A stretch of DNA of 64,000 bases from positions 24,431 through 88,430 of the forward strand of contig CAYYJR010000019.1 in the NCBI GenBank assembly GCA_964472305.1. Reading direction: 5' to 3'. The stretch comes from CAYYJR01 sp964472305. GTDB lineage: Bacteria; Armatimonadota; Hebobacteria; CAIYQO01. This document shows, piece by piece, positions 52,743 to 62,728 of the stretch; position 1 is the stretch's first letter; the number at the start of each line of letters is the position of its first letter. The notes beneath the pieces were generated by a model. It was not told where the DNA came from. It saw only the letters and a list, made by a program, of their open reading frames with translations, and did no database searches. A program made the translations under genes and the position numbers.

Positions 52743-52781
52743 AAGGCGAACCCCTCCCCGAATCGGGGAGGGGTTCGCCTT
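52743..52781. terminator. Bidirectional palindromic terminator
   Basis: A 39-base near-perfect palindrome: AAGGCGAACCCCTCCCCGA (52743-52761) against TCGGGGAGGGGTTCGCCTT (52763-52781), one central base. It lies between convergent argC and the DUF255 gene. It shares the core AACCCCTCCCCGA with the terminator at 27779-27809. Confidence 0.75.
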
Positions 52782-52852
52782 AACAAACGGCCTATGCGTG
52801 CGCGAAATGACTCTCCTCGTCTCGGGGATGGATCCAAAGTAGTTACCGGTAT

Positions 52853-54970
52853 TCAACCGCCAGTGCCGTCATTCCTGCCGAATGTGCGCAGGATGTCGCG
52901 TAGCGTTTCTGGCTTTGCGGTTGGCTTGGCACAGGCCTGGCCGGCACACACGCAGGCTGTGGCGCCCTCCGCGACGGGCGGGCAGGGAAGGTGAGGCGCG
53001 TCGGGTGGGAAGACCGCCACCAGACGACCGGGACGATAAGTTTCTAACGCCGCCGTCCACAGCCGGCGCGTTTCTTCATGGTCAAGTGGACCGATGATGG
53101 TCGCGACGGCAGGCGGGTGCAGGTGAAACCACACCGCCAGCCCGTAGGTGGCGGCGAACTGGCCATAATCAGGTGCGCGTCCCGCAAAAGTTTCCAGCGT
53201 GCGGCGGGCATACTCGTGGTAGCGCGCGTCGCCGGTCAGCAGCGCCAGACGGTCGAGTGCCAGCGCGGCTACCGCGTTGGCGGCGGGAGTGGGCGTATCT
53301 TCGATCACCTTGCGGCGCTGGCTGAGGAAAGGCGTCACCGGCGCGGCTTCCGCCATGCGTTCGACATCGAGGAATCCGTCGTGCTCCTCATCCCAATAGC
53401 GTTCGATGCATAAGTCGAGTATGCGTTGTGCCGCCTGCAACAGCGCCTGGTCGCCGTTCACGCTGAAGGCATCGAGCAGTGCGCGCGCCATATACGCCTG
53501 ATCCTCGAACAGTCCCGGCACCTCCACACCCTGACCGGGATGCTGCAGGTGATAGACGCCGCGGTCGGGGTCATACGCATCGCGCAGCACCTGTTCTACC
53601 GTACGCAACGCGAAGGCGACGGCGTTGTCGCGTCCGAGCAGCGTGCCGGCTTCGAGGCAGGCGGAGATCAACAGCGCGTTCCACCCGAGGTATTTCGTCG
53701 TATCCACCGGCGGTATCTTGCGGCGATGGCGCACCGCCAGCAGTTTACGCTTCCCGCTGGCGATGCGCTGTTGTACATCCTCGAGTGAGATACCCAACTC
53801 CTCGGCAATCGACTCCGGTCGCGCCGCCACATACAGCACGTTGCGCCCGGAATCCGGTATATCACCGCGCCGGCGCACCCCGAAATAGCGTACCAGCACC
53901 GGCAGCTCAGCCTGGTTCAGCACGCGAGTAAATTCGTCGAGGGACCACGTCCAGAAGCTGCCGTCGTCGCGCGGGGTATTGTCAGCATCCTGTGTGCCGT
54001 AAAAGCCACCCCGCTCCCAATCGGCAAAATCGTGCAGCAGGTAATCCAGCGTCTCCGTCGCCACTTCACGGAATAGCGCATCGCCGAACGCCCGATAGGC
54101 ATGCGTGTAGCATGCCAGCAACAGCGCGTTATCGTAACCCATCTTCTCGAAATGCGGCACCCGCCAATCAGCATCATTGGCATAACGGTGAAATCCGCCG
54201 CCCAGGTGATCGTAAATGCCGCCATGCGCCATGGCGGTCAGCGTGCGGTGCGCCACATTGCGCCAGCCTTGATCGCCGGTGACGTCCCACTGCAGCAGCG
54301 CCAACTCGATCGCGCCGGCGTGCGGGAACTTCGGTCCCGTGCGTTCGAAGCCGCCTCGGTCGGGATTAAAGTGGATGCGGATGCCGTTGGCGATGCGGTG
54401 AAAGGTTTCCTCTTCCAGCGTTCCGTGCTCCCCTTCCCGTGCGTAGGCATGCTCGGTGCGCCCGGCTACCAGCCGCGCCATTTCCAGTAAATCGTCGCGA
54501 TGCAGACGATATATGTCAGCCAGCCGCGGCAGCACGGTCGCGAGCCCCAACCGCCCGCCATAATCGCGCGGGGGGAAATAGGTGCCGCCATAGAACGGCG
54601 TGCCGTCGGGGGTGAGAAAGACGGTGAGCGGCCATCCCCCGCCGCCGGTGAGCAATTGCACTGCCGTCTGGTAGCGCGCGTCGATATCCGGTCGCTCGTC
54701 GCGGTCGACCTTGATCGAGATATACCGCTCGTTTAGCAGTGTGGCGATCTCCGGATCCTCGTAGCTCTCCCGGTCGATCACGTGGCACCAGTGACACCAG
54801 CTCGCGCCGATGTCGAGCAGGATCAGCTTATCCTGCCGCTGTGCCTCGGTGAATGCCTCCGGACCATACGGGTACCACCCGACCGGCTGATACGCCGCAT
54901 TGCGCAGGTAGGCGCTGTGCGCATCGATCAGGCGGTTGGGTCGCGGCTCGAATTCCTCATACAGGGCCAT
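52853..54970 (-). CDS. Thioredoxin-domain DUF255 protein (YyaL/SPATA20 family)
   Basis: A 705-residue protein. The N-terminal thioredoxin-like domain contains LLDIGASWCHWCHVIDRESY (about 47-66), the CxxC of the family, then DERPDIDARYQ and GWPLTVFLTPDGTPFYGGTY. The C-terminal two thirds form an (alpha/alpha)6-like N-acylglucosamine-epimerase fold (GGGFHRYANDADWRVPHFEKMGY, GFLDVERM). Family function is unknown; a redox or sugar-related role is inferred from the fold. Confidence 0.92.
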   Translation of the reverse strand: MALYEEFEPRPNRLIDAHSAYLRNAAYQPVGWYPYGPEAFTEAQRQDKLILLDIGASWCHWCHVIDRESYEDPEIATLLNERYISIKVDRDERPDIDARYQTAVQLLTGGGGWPLTVFLTPDGTPFYGGTYFPPRDYGGRLGLATVLPRLADIYRLHRDDLLEMARLVAGRTEHAYAREGEHGTLEEETFHRIANGIRIHFNPDRGGFERTGPKFPHAGAIELALLQWDVTGDQGWRNVAHRTLTAMAHGGIYDHLGGGFHRYANDADWRVPHFEKMGYDNALLLACYTHAYRAFGDALFREVATETLDYLLHDFADWERGGFYGTQDADNTPRDDGSFWTWSLDEFTRVLNQAELPVLVRYFGVRRRGDIPDSGRNVLYVAARPESIAEELGISLEDVQQRIASGKRKLLAVRHRRKIPPVDTTKYLGWNALLISACLEAGTLLGRDNAVAFALRTVEQVLRDAYDPDRGVYHLQHPGQGVEVPGLFEDQAYMARALLDAFSVNGDQALLQAAQRILDLCIERYWDEEHDGFLDVERMAEAAPVTPFLSQRRKVIEDTPTPAANAVAALALDRLALLTGDARYHEYARRTLETFAGRAPDYGQFAATYGLAVWFHLHPPAVATIIGPLDHEETRRLWTAALETYRPGRLVAVFPPDAPHLPCPPVAEGATACVCAGQACAKPTAKPETLRDILRTFGRNDGTGG

Positions 54971-55033
54971 GATATCTCTCCCACCTAACTATAGCCTCGG
55001 TACGGAAAAATCATGCACCGGGATCATACAACG

Positions 55034-55065
55034 CGAACGGGGCGAGGAAATCCTCGCCCCGTTCG
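55034..55065 (-). terminator. Hairpin after the acetate-CoA ligase gene
   Basis: CGAACGGGGCGAGGA (55034-55048) pairs perfectly with TCCTCGCCCCGTTCG (55051-55065), leaving two unpaired bases at the tip. It lies 39 bases past the stop of the leftward gene. No T-run follows. Confidence 0.55.
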
Positions 55066-55103
55066 TCAATCTCCCGACCATCGGTGTGCCCGCAGGCGCC
55101 CAT

Positions 55104-57197
55104 TTACGCTTTCAGACTGATGCGCGAATCGATGGAGAGCGCGCCGCCGTGTTCCGGCTGTACCTTCAGCGGATTGATGTCCATTTCGGCGATTTCCGGG
55201 AAGTCGGTCACGAGTTGCGAGAGGCGCAGAATAGACTCCACCAGCGCCTCGATGTCCACTGGCTTCTCGCCACGCGCGCCGGTCAGCAGCTTGTAGGCGC
55301 GTATTTCGGAGATCATCTGTCGCGCATGACGCTCGGTGAGCGGGGCGATACGGAAGGTGACATCCTTCAATACCTCCACGTAGATGCCACCCAGACCGAA
55401 CATGATCATCGGGCCGAACTGTGCGTCGCGGCTCATGCCGAGGATGACTTCCTTACCCTGGGTCACCATCTGCTGGATCGAAACGCCCCAGATGTTCGCC
55501 TGTGGCATGCGCGCGGAGATATTGGCGATCATGGTCTCATATGCGGCGCGCACGGCCTGCGCGTCGGCCAGTCCGACCTTCACGCCGCCCACGTCGGACT
55601 TGTGCAGGATATCCGGTGAAGCGATCTTCATCACCACGGGGTAGCCGATCTCGTCGGCGAATTCCACCGCCGCGTCGGCGGATTTGCACAGCTTATTCCC
55701 CGCCAACGTGAAGCCGTAGGCGCGGAGGATATCGGCGCATTCCACCTCGTTCAGGTTCAACCGCCCTTCGGCGCGCGTCCGGGCGAAGGCGGCAGCCACC
55801 ACGTCCTTCTCGACGGCGAAGCTCTGCGGGGTTTCTTTCGGCAGTGCGCGCCAGGCGGCATAATCGAGCAGCGCGCGATATGATGCGGCGGCGCGCTCCG
55901 GGAAGGGATAGTTGGGCACATCGTTGTTCATCATGTAATCGATGCCCGGCTGCACCAGTTCACCGCCCATAAAGCAGGAGAGGATCGGCTTGTCGGTGCC
56001 CTTGTCCAGCCGCACGATGGCGTCGGCCGTCTCCATCACCTGGGTGGAGGTTTGCGGCGTGACAATGGTGATGATGCCGTCCACGTTCGGGTCGCGCAGC
56101 AGGGTGTCGATGGCGAATTCGTAGATGTCCGCCTTGGCGTCACCCAGCACGTCCACCGGGTTGTGGAAGTTCGCGGCGGCCGGCAGGCGCGCGCGCAGTT
56201 TGGCTTCCGTCTCCGGCGAGATGTTCGCCAGCGACAGCCCCAGTTTCTCGATGGCGTCGGAGCAGAGAATGCCGGGACCGCCGGCATTGGTCACGACGCC
56301 GATGCGCCCACCCTTGGGCAACGGCTGGTTGGCAAAGGCGATGGCGTAGTCGAACAGGTCCTGCACGGTGCGTGCGCGCAGCACGCCGGTCTGCAGGAAG
56401 GCGGCGTCATAGGCACGGTCGGCACCCGCCAGCGAGCCGGTATGCGAGGCGGCGGCCTTGGCGCCGGAGGCGGTGGTGCCCGATTTGACCACGATCACCG
56501 GTTTCACCGAGGCGACCTCTTCTGCGGCATCCATGAACTCGCGTCCGTCCTTCACCGCTTCGATGTAGGCCACCACGGCGCGGATCTTCGGATCGTCTTT
56601 CCACGCGCGCAGCAAGTCAATGGTATTCACGTCGGCCTGGTTGCCGAAGGTGAAGAATTTGTTGAAGCCGATGCCGGCCTGAGTGGACCAGTCGAGGATG
56701 GCATCAGCCAGCGCGCCTGACTGAGAAAGAAGCCCCAGGTGTCCGTTTTTCGGAGTCACTGGGGCGAAGGAAGCGTTGAGGCCGACATCGGTAGAGATAA
56801 TTCCCAGACAGTTGGGGCCGATGACGCGAATACCGTATTGCCTCGCCACCTCCATGAGTTGGTTCTGCAAGGCCGCCCCCTCAGGACCGGTCTCCTTGAA
56901 GCCGGCGGTGATAATGACGACCGCGTCGATGCCTTTCTGCCCGCACTGGTGCATCACATCAATAACAAACTTGGCGGGAATGACGATGACGGCCAGGTCC
57001 ACCGGGCCGGGGATGTCCTGCACGGCTTTGTAGACCGGCAGGCCCTGGATCTCGTCGGCCTTCGGATTCACCGGATAGATCGCGCCTTGAAACTTGGCAT
57101 CTAGCAGGTTGTGCACGATATCGTATCCGACTTTGCCGGGTTCCGCCGATGCGCCGATTACGGCGACGGACTTGGGAGTGAAAAAGTGTTCAAGCAT
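55104..57197 (-). CDS. ADP-forming acetate--CoA ligase (alpha-beta fusion, Acd)
   Basis: Converts acetyl-CoA (or another acyl-CoA), ADP and phosphate to the acid and ATP. The 697-residue single-chain protein has the CoA-binding Rossmann domain (SVAVIGASAEPGKVGYDIVH), a flavodoxin-like ligase region with SHTGSLAGADRAYDA carrying the phosphohistidine, NAGGPGILCSDAIEKL, and a C-terminal ATP-grasp domain (GYPVVMKIASPDILHKSDVG). The ATG at 57197 is typical for the family; 57245, with AAGG upstream, is possible. It fits the 2-oxoacid:ferredoxin oxidoreductase as a route from 2-oxoacids to ATP. Confidence 0.92.
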   Translation of the reverse strand: MLEHFFTPKSVAVIGASAEPGKVGYDIVHNLLDAKFQGAIYPVNPKADEIQGLPVYKAVQDIPGPVDLAVIVIPAKFVIDVMHQCGQKGIDAVVIITAGFKETGPEGAALQNQLMEVARQYGIRVIGPNCLGIISTDVGLNASFAPVTPKNGHLGLLSQSGALADAILDWSTQAGIGFNKFFTFGNQADVNTIDLLRAWKDDPKIRAVVAYIEAVKDGREFMDAAEEVASVKPVIVVKSGTTASGAKAAASHTGSLAGADRAYDAAFLQTGVLRARTVQDLFDYAIAFANQPLPKGGRIGVVTNAGGPGILCSDAIEKLGLSLANISPETEAKLRARLPAAANFHNPVDVLGDAKADIYEFAIDTLLRDPNVDGIITIVTPQTSTQVMETADAIVRLDKGTDKPILSCFMGGELVQPGIDYMMNNDVPNYPFPERAAASYRALLDYAAWRALPKETPQSFAVEKDVVAAAFARTRAEGRLNLNEVECADILRAYGFTLAGNKLCKSADAAVEFADEIGYPVVMKIASPDILHKSDVGGVKVGLADAQAVRAAYETMIANISARMPQANIWGVSIQQMVTQGKEVILGMSRDAQFGPMIMFGLGGIYVEVLKDVTFRIAPLTERHARQMISEIRAYKLLTGARGEKPVDIEALVESILRLSQLVTDFPEIAEMDINPLKVQPEHGGALSIDSRISLKA

Positions 57198-57440
57198 AGT
57201 CACTGTTGCCTTGGCGGGGGTGGCACCCGAATTCAACGTTAACATTCTCTCTACCTTACAGAGAAACAACACCCGGGGATACGCAGTGGTGGCTGCGTAC
57301 CCTCGGACAGTGTCTCACGATGATGCTGTCCCTGCGGCGTGCAAGCGGCAGCTTTGATGTTGTCTCCCGGCGCGACGCACGGAGAGGCGCCATGGGCCGC
57401 CGGAGTGCCCATGACGCGTTTATTCACCAAACCGCCCGTG

Positions 57441-58241
57441 CTATTCGAATAATCCTTCGCGAACCGCGGTCATGTATTCCATGCAATATTCATCCTGTCC
57501 GAGCACGGCTTGTGTCGCGTATAATTGCGCCAGCACGCCTTTATCGAGCGGATCGATGATCGCACCGTCCAGCCCCTGCCCGATGGCCAGCGTGAGGAAG
57601 GCGCGATTCAGCAGCGTGCGCTGGGGCAGACCGTAACTGACGTTGGACAGTCCGGCACAGAAATGCACCTGCGGAAAGGCGTCCTTGATCAGACGGATGG
57701 CCTGCAGGAATTCGGTTCCCTGCTCGTTCTCGGCGGAGACGCAGCGTACCAGCGGATCGATGTACAGGCGATCGTCCGCCACCCCGGCAGCGCGCGTCTG
57801 CGCGATCAGCCGGCTGGCGAAGTCGAGGCGCTCGGCCGCGGAGTTCGGCATGCCTTCCGAGCCCAGGCACAGCCCGATCACCGTGGTGTGATACTGCTGC
57901 ACCAGCGGCAACAGCTTTTCGGCCTTGCCCTCTTCCAGCGAAATCGAGTTGATCATCGCTTGACGCCCCTGCAGCGCATCCAGACCGGCAGCCAGCACGG
58001 TGGGGTTGGGGGAGTCCAGGCAGATGGGCAGCGAGGTGGCGCTCTTCACCTGCTCGATGAGCCACAGCATGTTGTCCAGCTCGGTGTCGGGATGCGCGCC
58101 GGCGTTCACGTCGATGTAGGTGGCGCCGGCGTCAGCTTGCTGCTTCGCCTGGGCCTGAATGAATGCCGCATCACGCTGCTCGGTAGCCTCGCGGATAGCT
58201 TTTCGCGTACAGTTGATACGCTCGGCGACAAGGGTAAACAC
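57441..58241 (-). CDS. Methyltetrahydrofolate:corrinoid methyltransferase (AcsE/pterin-binding)
   Basis: Transfers the methyl group of methyl-THF to a corrinoid protein, as in AcsE or the middle domain of MetH. The 266-residue pterin-binding TIM barrel has AERINCTRKAIREATEQRD at the start, IDVNAGAHPDTELDNM (about 48), ICLDSPNPTVLAAGL, ISLEEGKA and FCAGLSNVSYGLPQR. I chose the GTG at 58241 with GGAGG 9 bases upstream. In acetogens it works with CODH/ACS and the corrinoid protein AcsCD; neither is here. With metF at 41154 it suggests a methyl branch or a split methionine synthase. Confidence 0.88.
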   Translation of the reverse strand: MFTLVAERINCTRKAIREATEQRDAAFIQAQAKQQADAGATYIDVNAGAHPDTELDNMLWLIEQVKSATSLPICLDSPNPTVLAAGLDALQGRQAMINSISLEEGKAEKLLPLVQQYHTTVIGLCLGSEGMPNSAAERLDFASRLIAQTRAAGVADDRLYIDPLVRCVSAENEQGTEFLQAIRLIKDAFPQVHFCAGLSNVSYGLPQRTLLNRAFLTLAIGQGLDGAIIDPLDKGVLAQLYATQAVLGQDEYCMEYMTAVREGLFE

Positions 58242-58447
58242 GATCACTTTCCTCCAGAGGGCCTGGGTGCCGGATAGCCCTGAAGAAGATAGCACAGCAG
58301 GTGGAGAGTGTCAATTAACTCTTGGCGCACATATCACATTCCAGGGCAGTCTGTGAAAAAAATCGCGGGGAATTTAACATCGTTCAGCCGCATGGTCATC
58401 CGCAGCCCAATTCGAGCGGCACGCGCCCGTGGCAACCCGGCTCTGCC

Positions 58448-60808
58448 CTACTCTTCGCCGTGCAGCGGACAGGTTTCCGTTGGTGCGTTATTCTTGAAGC
58501 GGCGCAACAGCACGGTCGGACATTTATCGGTGGCGATTTTGCCCGTCTCCGCGCACACGCTAATCAGCACGCCGGCATTGGTTCCCGCTTGCCCGTTGCC
58601 CGTGCCATCGTCCGCATTCGGTACCGCGTCAGGCCCGGTATGCACCGAACAGGTGGCGCTCGGTGGTTCCTGGTCGCCGCCCTTCACGTAGGTGACCAGC
58701 ACCTTCTCCGGGCACCATTGCGTCGCCCGGTCGCCGGTTTCCGCGCAAATGGCAACCCGGTAGGTGTCGCCGGATGTCACCGATGCCTGCGTCTCGGTTT
58801 CCTCAATCAATGGTTCATCACTGCGTTCGCCGCGCTTCTTCAGCATCGCCGGCGACAGTGAGGTATCGCCGGTGGTGTCGTCGGGAATGCCGTTGATCAT
58901 CGCCAGTCTGTCGCCGTTTTCGCGATGCTCCGCCGCCATGATCGGGTGCGCCACCATCATGAACTGCCGCCAGATGGGCGCAGGCACCGTGCCGCCGAAA
59001 GTGCGCCTCATTGGCTTGTAGTCCCGATTGCCCACCCACACCGCCGTGACCAGGTCGTCGGTATAGCCGATAAACCAGGCATCACGATAGGAGTTGGTGG
59101 TGCCCGTCTTGCCGGAAGCGGGGAAGGGACAGCGTGCCGGACGGCCCGTGCCGTATTCGATGGCCCCGCGCATGATCTCTTTCATGCTGTCGGCGATCTT
59201 GATGGGCAATGCGCGTCGCGGCTGCGGACTGTATTCATACAGCACGCTCCCGTCGGCGGCCACCACGCGCATGATGCCGGTCGGCGGGTTGTGCACGCCG
59301 TGATTGGCCAGCGTGCCGTAAGCGGAACAGATCTCCAGCGGCATCACGACCGAGGCGCCCAGCGCAGTGGAAAGGTTCTCATCCAATGGGTGCTTGATGC
59401 CCATGCGGTAAGCCACTTTGATGATTTCTTTGATGCCGATGTCGGCCGCCACGCTGGCAGCCGCGCAATTGCGCGACAGCCACAGCGCCTTTTTCAGCGG
59501 GATCGCGCCCAGGAACGATCCATCCGAGTTGTTGGGCGTCCAGAAACGCCCGGCGCTGAGCGGATAGCTGTGCGGGCGATCGTAAATGATGGTGTCGGCG
59601 GTGTAGCCGTGCAACAATGCGGTGGTGTAGTCGAAAGGCTTGAACGACGATCCCGGCTGCCGGAATCCCTGGGTGATGACGTTGAACTGGTTCTTCTTGA
59701 AATCCGTTCCGCCCACCATCGCCTTGATGAATCCGGTTTGCGGATCGATGGAAATCAGCGCGCCATCGTCGATTCGGCGATATTTATTCCGTTTAACCTG
59801 GTTGGATACGGCCTCTTCAGCCACTTTTTGCATGCGCGGGTCCAGACTGGTGTAGATGTCGACGCCGTACTTGGTGATGTAATCCTTGGCATCCTCACCG
59901 AAGATGCGCTTCATCTCCTCAGAGATAATATGACGCACGAAATAGGGCGCGTGGTAATCGGCCGTCTCCGTGAGCAGCTTCTCTTTTACCAGCTTGATGG
60001 GCGTCGCCTTCGCGGCCTGGTACTGCGCATCGCTGATCAGTGCATTCTCGCGCATGATCGCCAGCACCAGGTCGCGCCGTTGCTTCGCCCGCTCAGGATA
60101 GACATACGGGCTGTAGCCTTTCGGATTCTTGGGCAACCCCGCCAGCAGCGCGGCTTCCGGCAGCGTCAACTGCTCGATATCTTTGCCGAAATAGTTGTGT
60201 GCCGCCATCTGCGCGCCCCACGACTGCACGCTATGGGTATTCGACCCATAGAACACCTGGTTCAGATAGGTTTCCAGAATTTCGTCTTTGGAGTAGCGGC
60301 GCTCCAACTCCAGCGCGAGCACCATTTCCTGCAGCTTGCGGGTGATCTGTTGCCGACGGTGCAGATACAGGTTGCGTGCGAGCTGCTGTGTGATGGTGCT
60401 CGCGCCTTCCTTGATATCGCCGGCGGTCAAATTTTTTACCATCGCGCGCATGATGCCGCGCGGGTCAATGCCCGGGTGGGTGTAAAACCGCACGTCCTCA
60501 ATGGCGATGGTCGCGTTGACGATCTGGCCCATGCGGCTGAGTGGGACGATCTCGCGGTTCTGATCGGGCAGATAGATGCGGCCCAGCAGCGTGCCGTCGC
60601 TGGCCAGCACGCGGGTCGGGGTGGTGGGGCGGATATCCGACAGCGCTTCGCCGCGCGGAAGCACCTGCGCCACCGCGACGAATAATCCGGCCATGAAACC
60701 GCCGAACAGCGCCGAAGCAAGCAGGATGAGGATGGTAAGGGTCCGGAAAAACCGGAACCAAGCTTTACGCCGCAGAAACTCCGCTTCCGCCCTCGACCGT
60801 TTGCCCAT
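58448..60808 (-). CDS. Penicillin-binding protein 1A, bifunctional
   Basis: Builds and crosslinks peptidoglycan. After a cytoplasmic start and one helix (FFRTLTILILLASALFGGFMA) come the glycosyltransferase-51 domain (IEDVRFYTHPGIDPRG, EGASTITQQLARNLYL, GSNTHSVQSWGAQ) and the transpeptidase domain with GSSFKPF (nucleophile Ser), SRN and SGKTGT. The C-terminus has a long tail with two repeats of C-AETG-x2-AT-x2-CP (ICAETGDRATQWCP and VCAETGKIATDKCP), each followed by another Cys, over about 120 residues. The ATG at 60808 gives the usual 786-residue length. Confidence 0.94.
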   Translation of the reverse strand: MGKRSRAEAEFLRRKAWFRFFRTLTILILLASALFGGFMAGLFVAVAQVLPRGEALSDIRPTTPTRVLASDGTLLGRIYLPDQNREIVPLSRMGQIVNATIAIEDVRFYTHPGIDPRGIMRAMVKNLTAGDIKEGASTITQQLARNLYLHRRQQITRKLQEMVLALELERRYSKDEILETYLNQVFYGSNTHSVQSWGAQMAAHNYFGKDIEQLTLPEAALLAGLPKNPKGYSPYVYPERAKQRRDLVLAIMRENALISDAQYQAAKATPIKLVKEKLLTETADYHAPYFVRHIISEEMKRIFGEDAKDYITKYGVDIYTSLDPRMQKVAEEAVSNQVKRNKYRRIDDGALISIDPQTGFIKAMVGGTDFKKNQFNVITQGFRQPGSSFKPFDYTTALLHGYTADTIIYDRPHSYPLSAGRFWTPNNSDGSFLGAIPLKKALWLSRNCAAASVAADIGIKEIIKVAYRMGIKHPLDENLSTALGASVVMPLEICSAYGTLANHGVHNPPTGIMRVVAADGSVLYEYSPQPRRALPIKIADSMKEIMRGAIEYGTGRPARCPFPASGKTGTTNSYRDAWFIGYTDDLVTAVWVGNRDYKPMRRTFGGTVPAPIWRQFMMVAHPIMAAEHRENGDRLAMINGIPDDTTGDTSLSPAMLKKRGERSDEPLIEETETQASVTSGDTYRVAICAETGDRATQWCPEKVLVTYVKGGDQEPPSATCSVHTGPDAVPNADDGTGNGQAGTNAGVLISVCAETGKIATDKCPTVLLRRFKNNAPTETCPLHGEE

Positions 60809-60965
60809 GGTCCGTATCCTCACGCGGGCCCATACCGTGGTGCGCCCGTCGGAATCTATCCTACCCGATTTCCGATTTTTTTGCACGCCTGTTGGAGCGG
60901 GTGCAGCGAAATGGACCGGAGCGCGGCTCGGAAAAGAAAAATATTCCTGCTATGTGGTCATATGG

Positions 60966-60994
60966 TTGTAAATACGCAAGATATCGGGTATCAT
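60966..60994 (+). promoter_or_regulatory. Promoter of the sulfur-transfer operon
   Basis: TTGTAA (60966-60971) and TATCAT (60989-60994) are 17 bases apart. AAGGAGG lies 6 bases before the ATG at 61023, a near-perfect ribosome site. Confidence 0.7.
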
Positions 60995-61022
60995 TCGTGA
61001 AACAACTCACAAGGAGGGTGTT

Positions 61023-62669
61023 ATGCGCTTGGTGATCCTGGGCGGTGTCGCCGCCGGTACGAAGGCCGCGGCGCGCGCGCGGCGGGAATATCCCGAGGCA
61101 GAGGTGACCATCCTGACGCAGGACGAATACGTCGCCTATGCCGGGTGCGGCATGCCGTATTACGTGGGCGGCATCATTCACGATGCCGGCGAGCTCATCG
61201 TGCGCACGCCCGAGGAGTTCAAACACGAAAACCGCATCGAGGCGCTTACCCGCCACCAGGCCACCGCCATCGATCCCGACGCGCACACGGTGACGGCGCG
61301 CGACCTGACGTTGGGCGTCGAGCGCACCTTTCCGTATGACAAGCTGATTATCGCCACCGGCGCGGTGCCGGTGTTGCCTGCCATCGACGGCATACACCTC
61401 AAGCGCGTGTCCACCGTGCGCGGGCTGACCGACGCAAAGAAGATTCGCGCGCTGGTGGATACCGGCAAACTGCGGCAGGCGATCGTGGTGGGCGGTGGCT
61501 TCATCGGACTGGAGATGGCGGAAAATCTCGCCGTCCGCGGGTTGCACGTCAGCGTGGTGGAGATGCGCGACGCCATCCTACCCGGCTTCGATGCCGATAT
61601 CGCGCTACTGGCACAGCAACACTTGACCGAACACGGCGTGCCGGTCTACACCGGGGAAACGGTGACGCGCATCCTGGGCAATGTCGCCGGCGAAGCGGTG
61701 GGCGTGGAGACGAACGCGCGCACGCTGGAGGCCGACCTGGTCATCCTCTCCGCCGGCATCGCGCCCAACACCGCGGTGGCGGCTGCCGCCGGCGTGCGCA
61801 CCAACGCACGCGGCATGATCGTGGTGGATGAATACCTGCGCACCAACATTCCCGACATTTTCGCCGTGGGCGACTGCGCCACGGTGCGCAACCGGCAGAC
61901 GCAGGAGGACACCTACTCGCCGATGGGCTCCACCGCGAACAAGACGGGCCGCCTGGTGGTCGCCAACCTGTTCGAGCCGCGCGAGGCGTTCGCCGGCGTG
62001 CTGGGCACCACCATTGTACGCCTCTTCGAGCTGAACGCCGCGCGCACCGGATTAAGCACCGACGACGCGCGCGCCGCCGGCTACGACGTGGAGACGGTGC
62101 TGGTGCCGACGCCCGACCGCGCGCACTACTACCCCGGCAACAAGCCCATTATCACCCGGCTCATTGCCGACCGCGCCACGCACCGCCTGCTGGGCGCGCA
62201 AGTGATCGGCACGGGCGTGGTGGACAAGCCGATCGACACGCTGGCGGTGGGCATCGCGCTGGGCATGACGGTGGAACAGTTATCGGGCATGGACCTGGCG
62301 TACACGCCGCCCTTCGCCAGCGCGCTCAGCTCCAGCATCGTGGCAGCCAACGTGCTGCTGAACAAGCTGGCGGACAAGCTGCGCGGGGTGACGGCCCTCG
62401 CCCTGCGCGCTGACGATACCGACCCACAGATATTGGACGTGCGCACCGAGCCGGAATACCTGATTGCCGCCATCCCCGGCGCCGTCAATATCCCGCTGGG
62501 CGAATTGCCGGAGCGAGTTGACGAACTCGATCCGCGCAAACCGACGGTGGTCGTCTGCAAGGTGGGGCGGCGCGCCTATACCGCCGCGCTGCTGCTGCAA
62601 CGCCGCGGCTTTGCCGATGTGAAAATTCTCGACGGCGGCATGACCGCCTGGCCGTATGAAACCGTGTGA
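61023..62669 (+). CDS. CoA-disulfide reductase-like flavoprotein with rhodanese domain
   Basis: FAD-dependent pyridine nucleotide:disulfide reductase of the CoADR-RHD type, which reduces CoA disulfide, polysulfide or CoA persulfide with NAD(P)H. Of 548 residues, 1-445 are the flavoprotein: VILGGVAAGTKAAARARR at the FAD site, the redox-active Cys42 in YAGCGMPYYVGG, and a second Rossmann motif IVVGGGFIGLEMAENLA. About 455-548 is a rhodanese domain (ILDVRTEPEYL) with its catalytic Cys in VVCKVGRRAY. TusA- and DsrE-like proteins follow directly, so the operon moves sulfane sulfur. Confidence 0.92.
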   Translation: MRLVILGGVAAGTKAAARARREYPEAEVTILTQDEYVAYAGCGMPYYVGGIIHDAGELIVRTPEEFKHENRIEALTRHQATAIDPDAHTVTARDLTLGVERTFPYDKLIIATGAVPVLPAIDGIHLKRVSTVRGLTDAKKIRALVDTGKLRQAIVVGGGFIGLEMAENLAVRGLHVSVVEMRDAILPGFDADIALLAQQHLTEHGVPVYTGETVTRILGNVAGEAVGVETNARTLEADLVILSAGIAPNTAVAAAAGVRTNARGMIVVDEYLRTNIPDIFAVGDCATVRNRQTQEDTYSPMGSTANKTGRLVVANLFEPREAFAGVLGTTIVRLFELNAARTGLSTDDARAAGYDVETVLVPTPDRAHYYPGNKPIITRLIADRATHRLLGAQVIGTGVVDKPIDTLAVGIALGMTVEQLSGMDLAYTPPFASALSSSIVAANVLLNKLADKLRGVTALALRADDTDPQILDVRTEPEYLIAAIPGAVNIPLGELPERVDELDPRKPTVVVCKVGRRAYTAALLLQRRGFADVKILDGGMTAWPYETV

Positions 62670-62728
62670 CGGGAGACGATCACCCCCTTCCCCCGGCGTG
62701 GGGAGTGTGCGACCGAAAAGGAGAGCAG

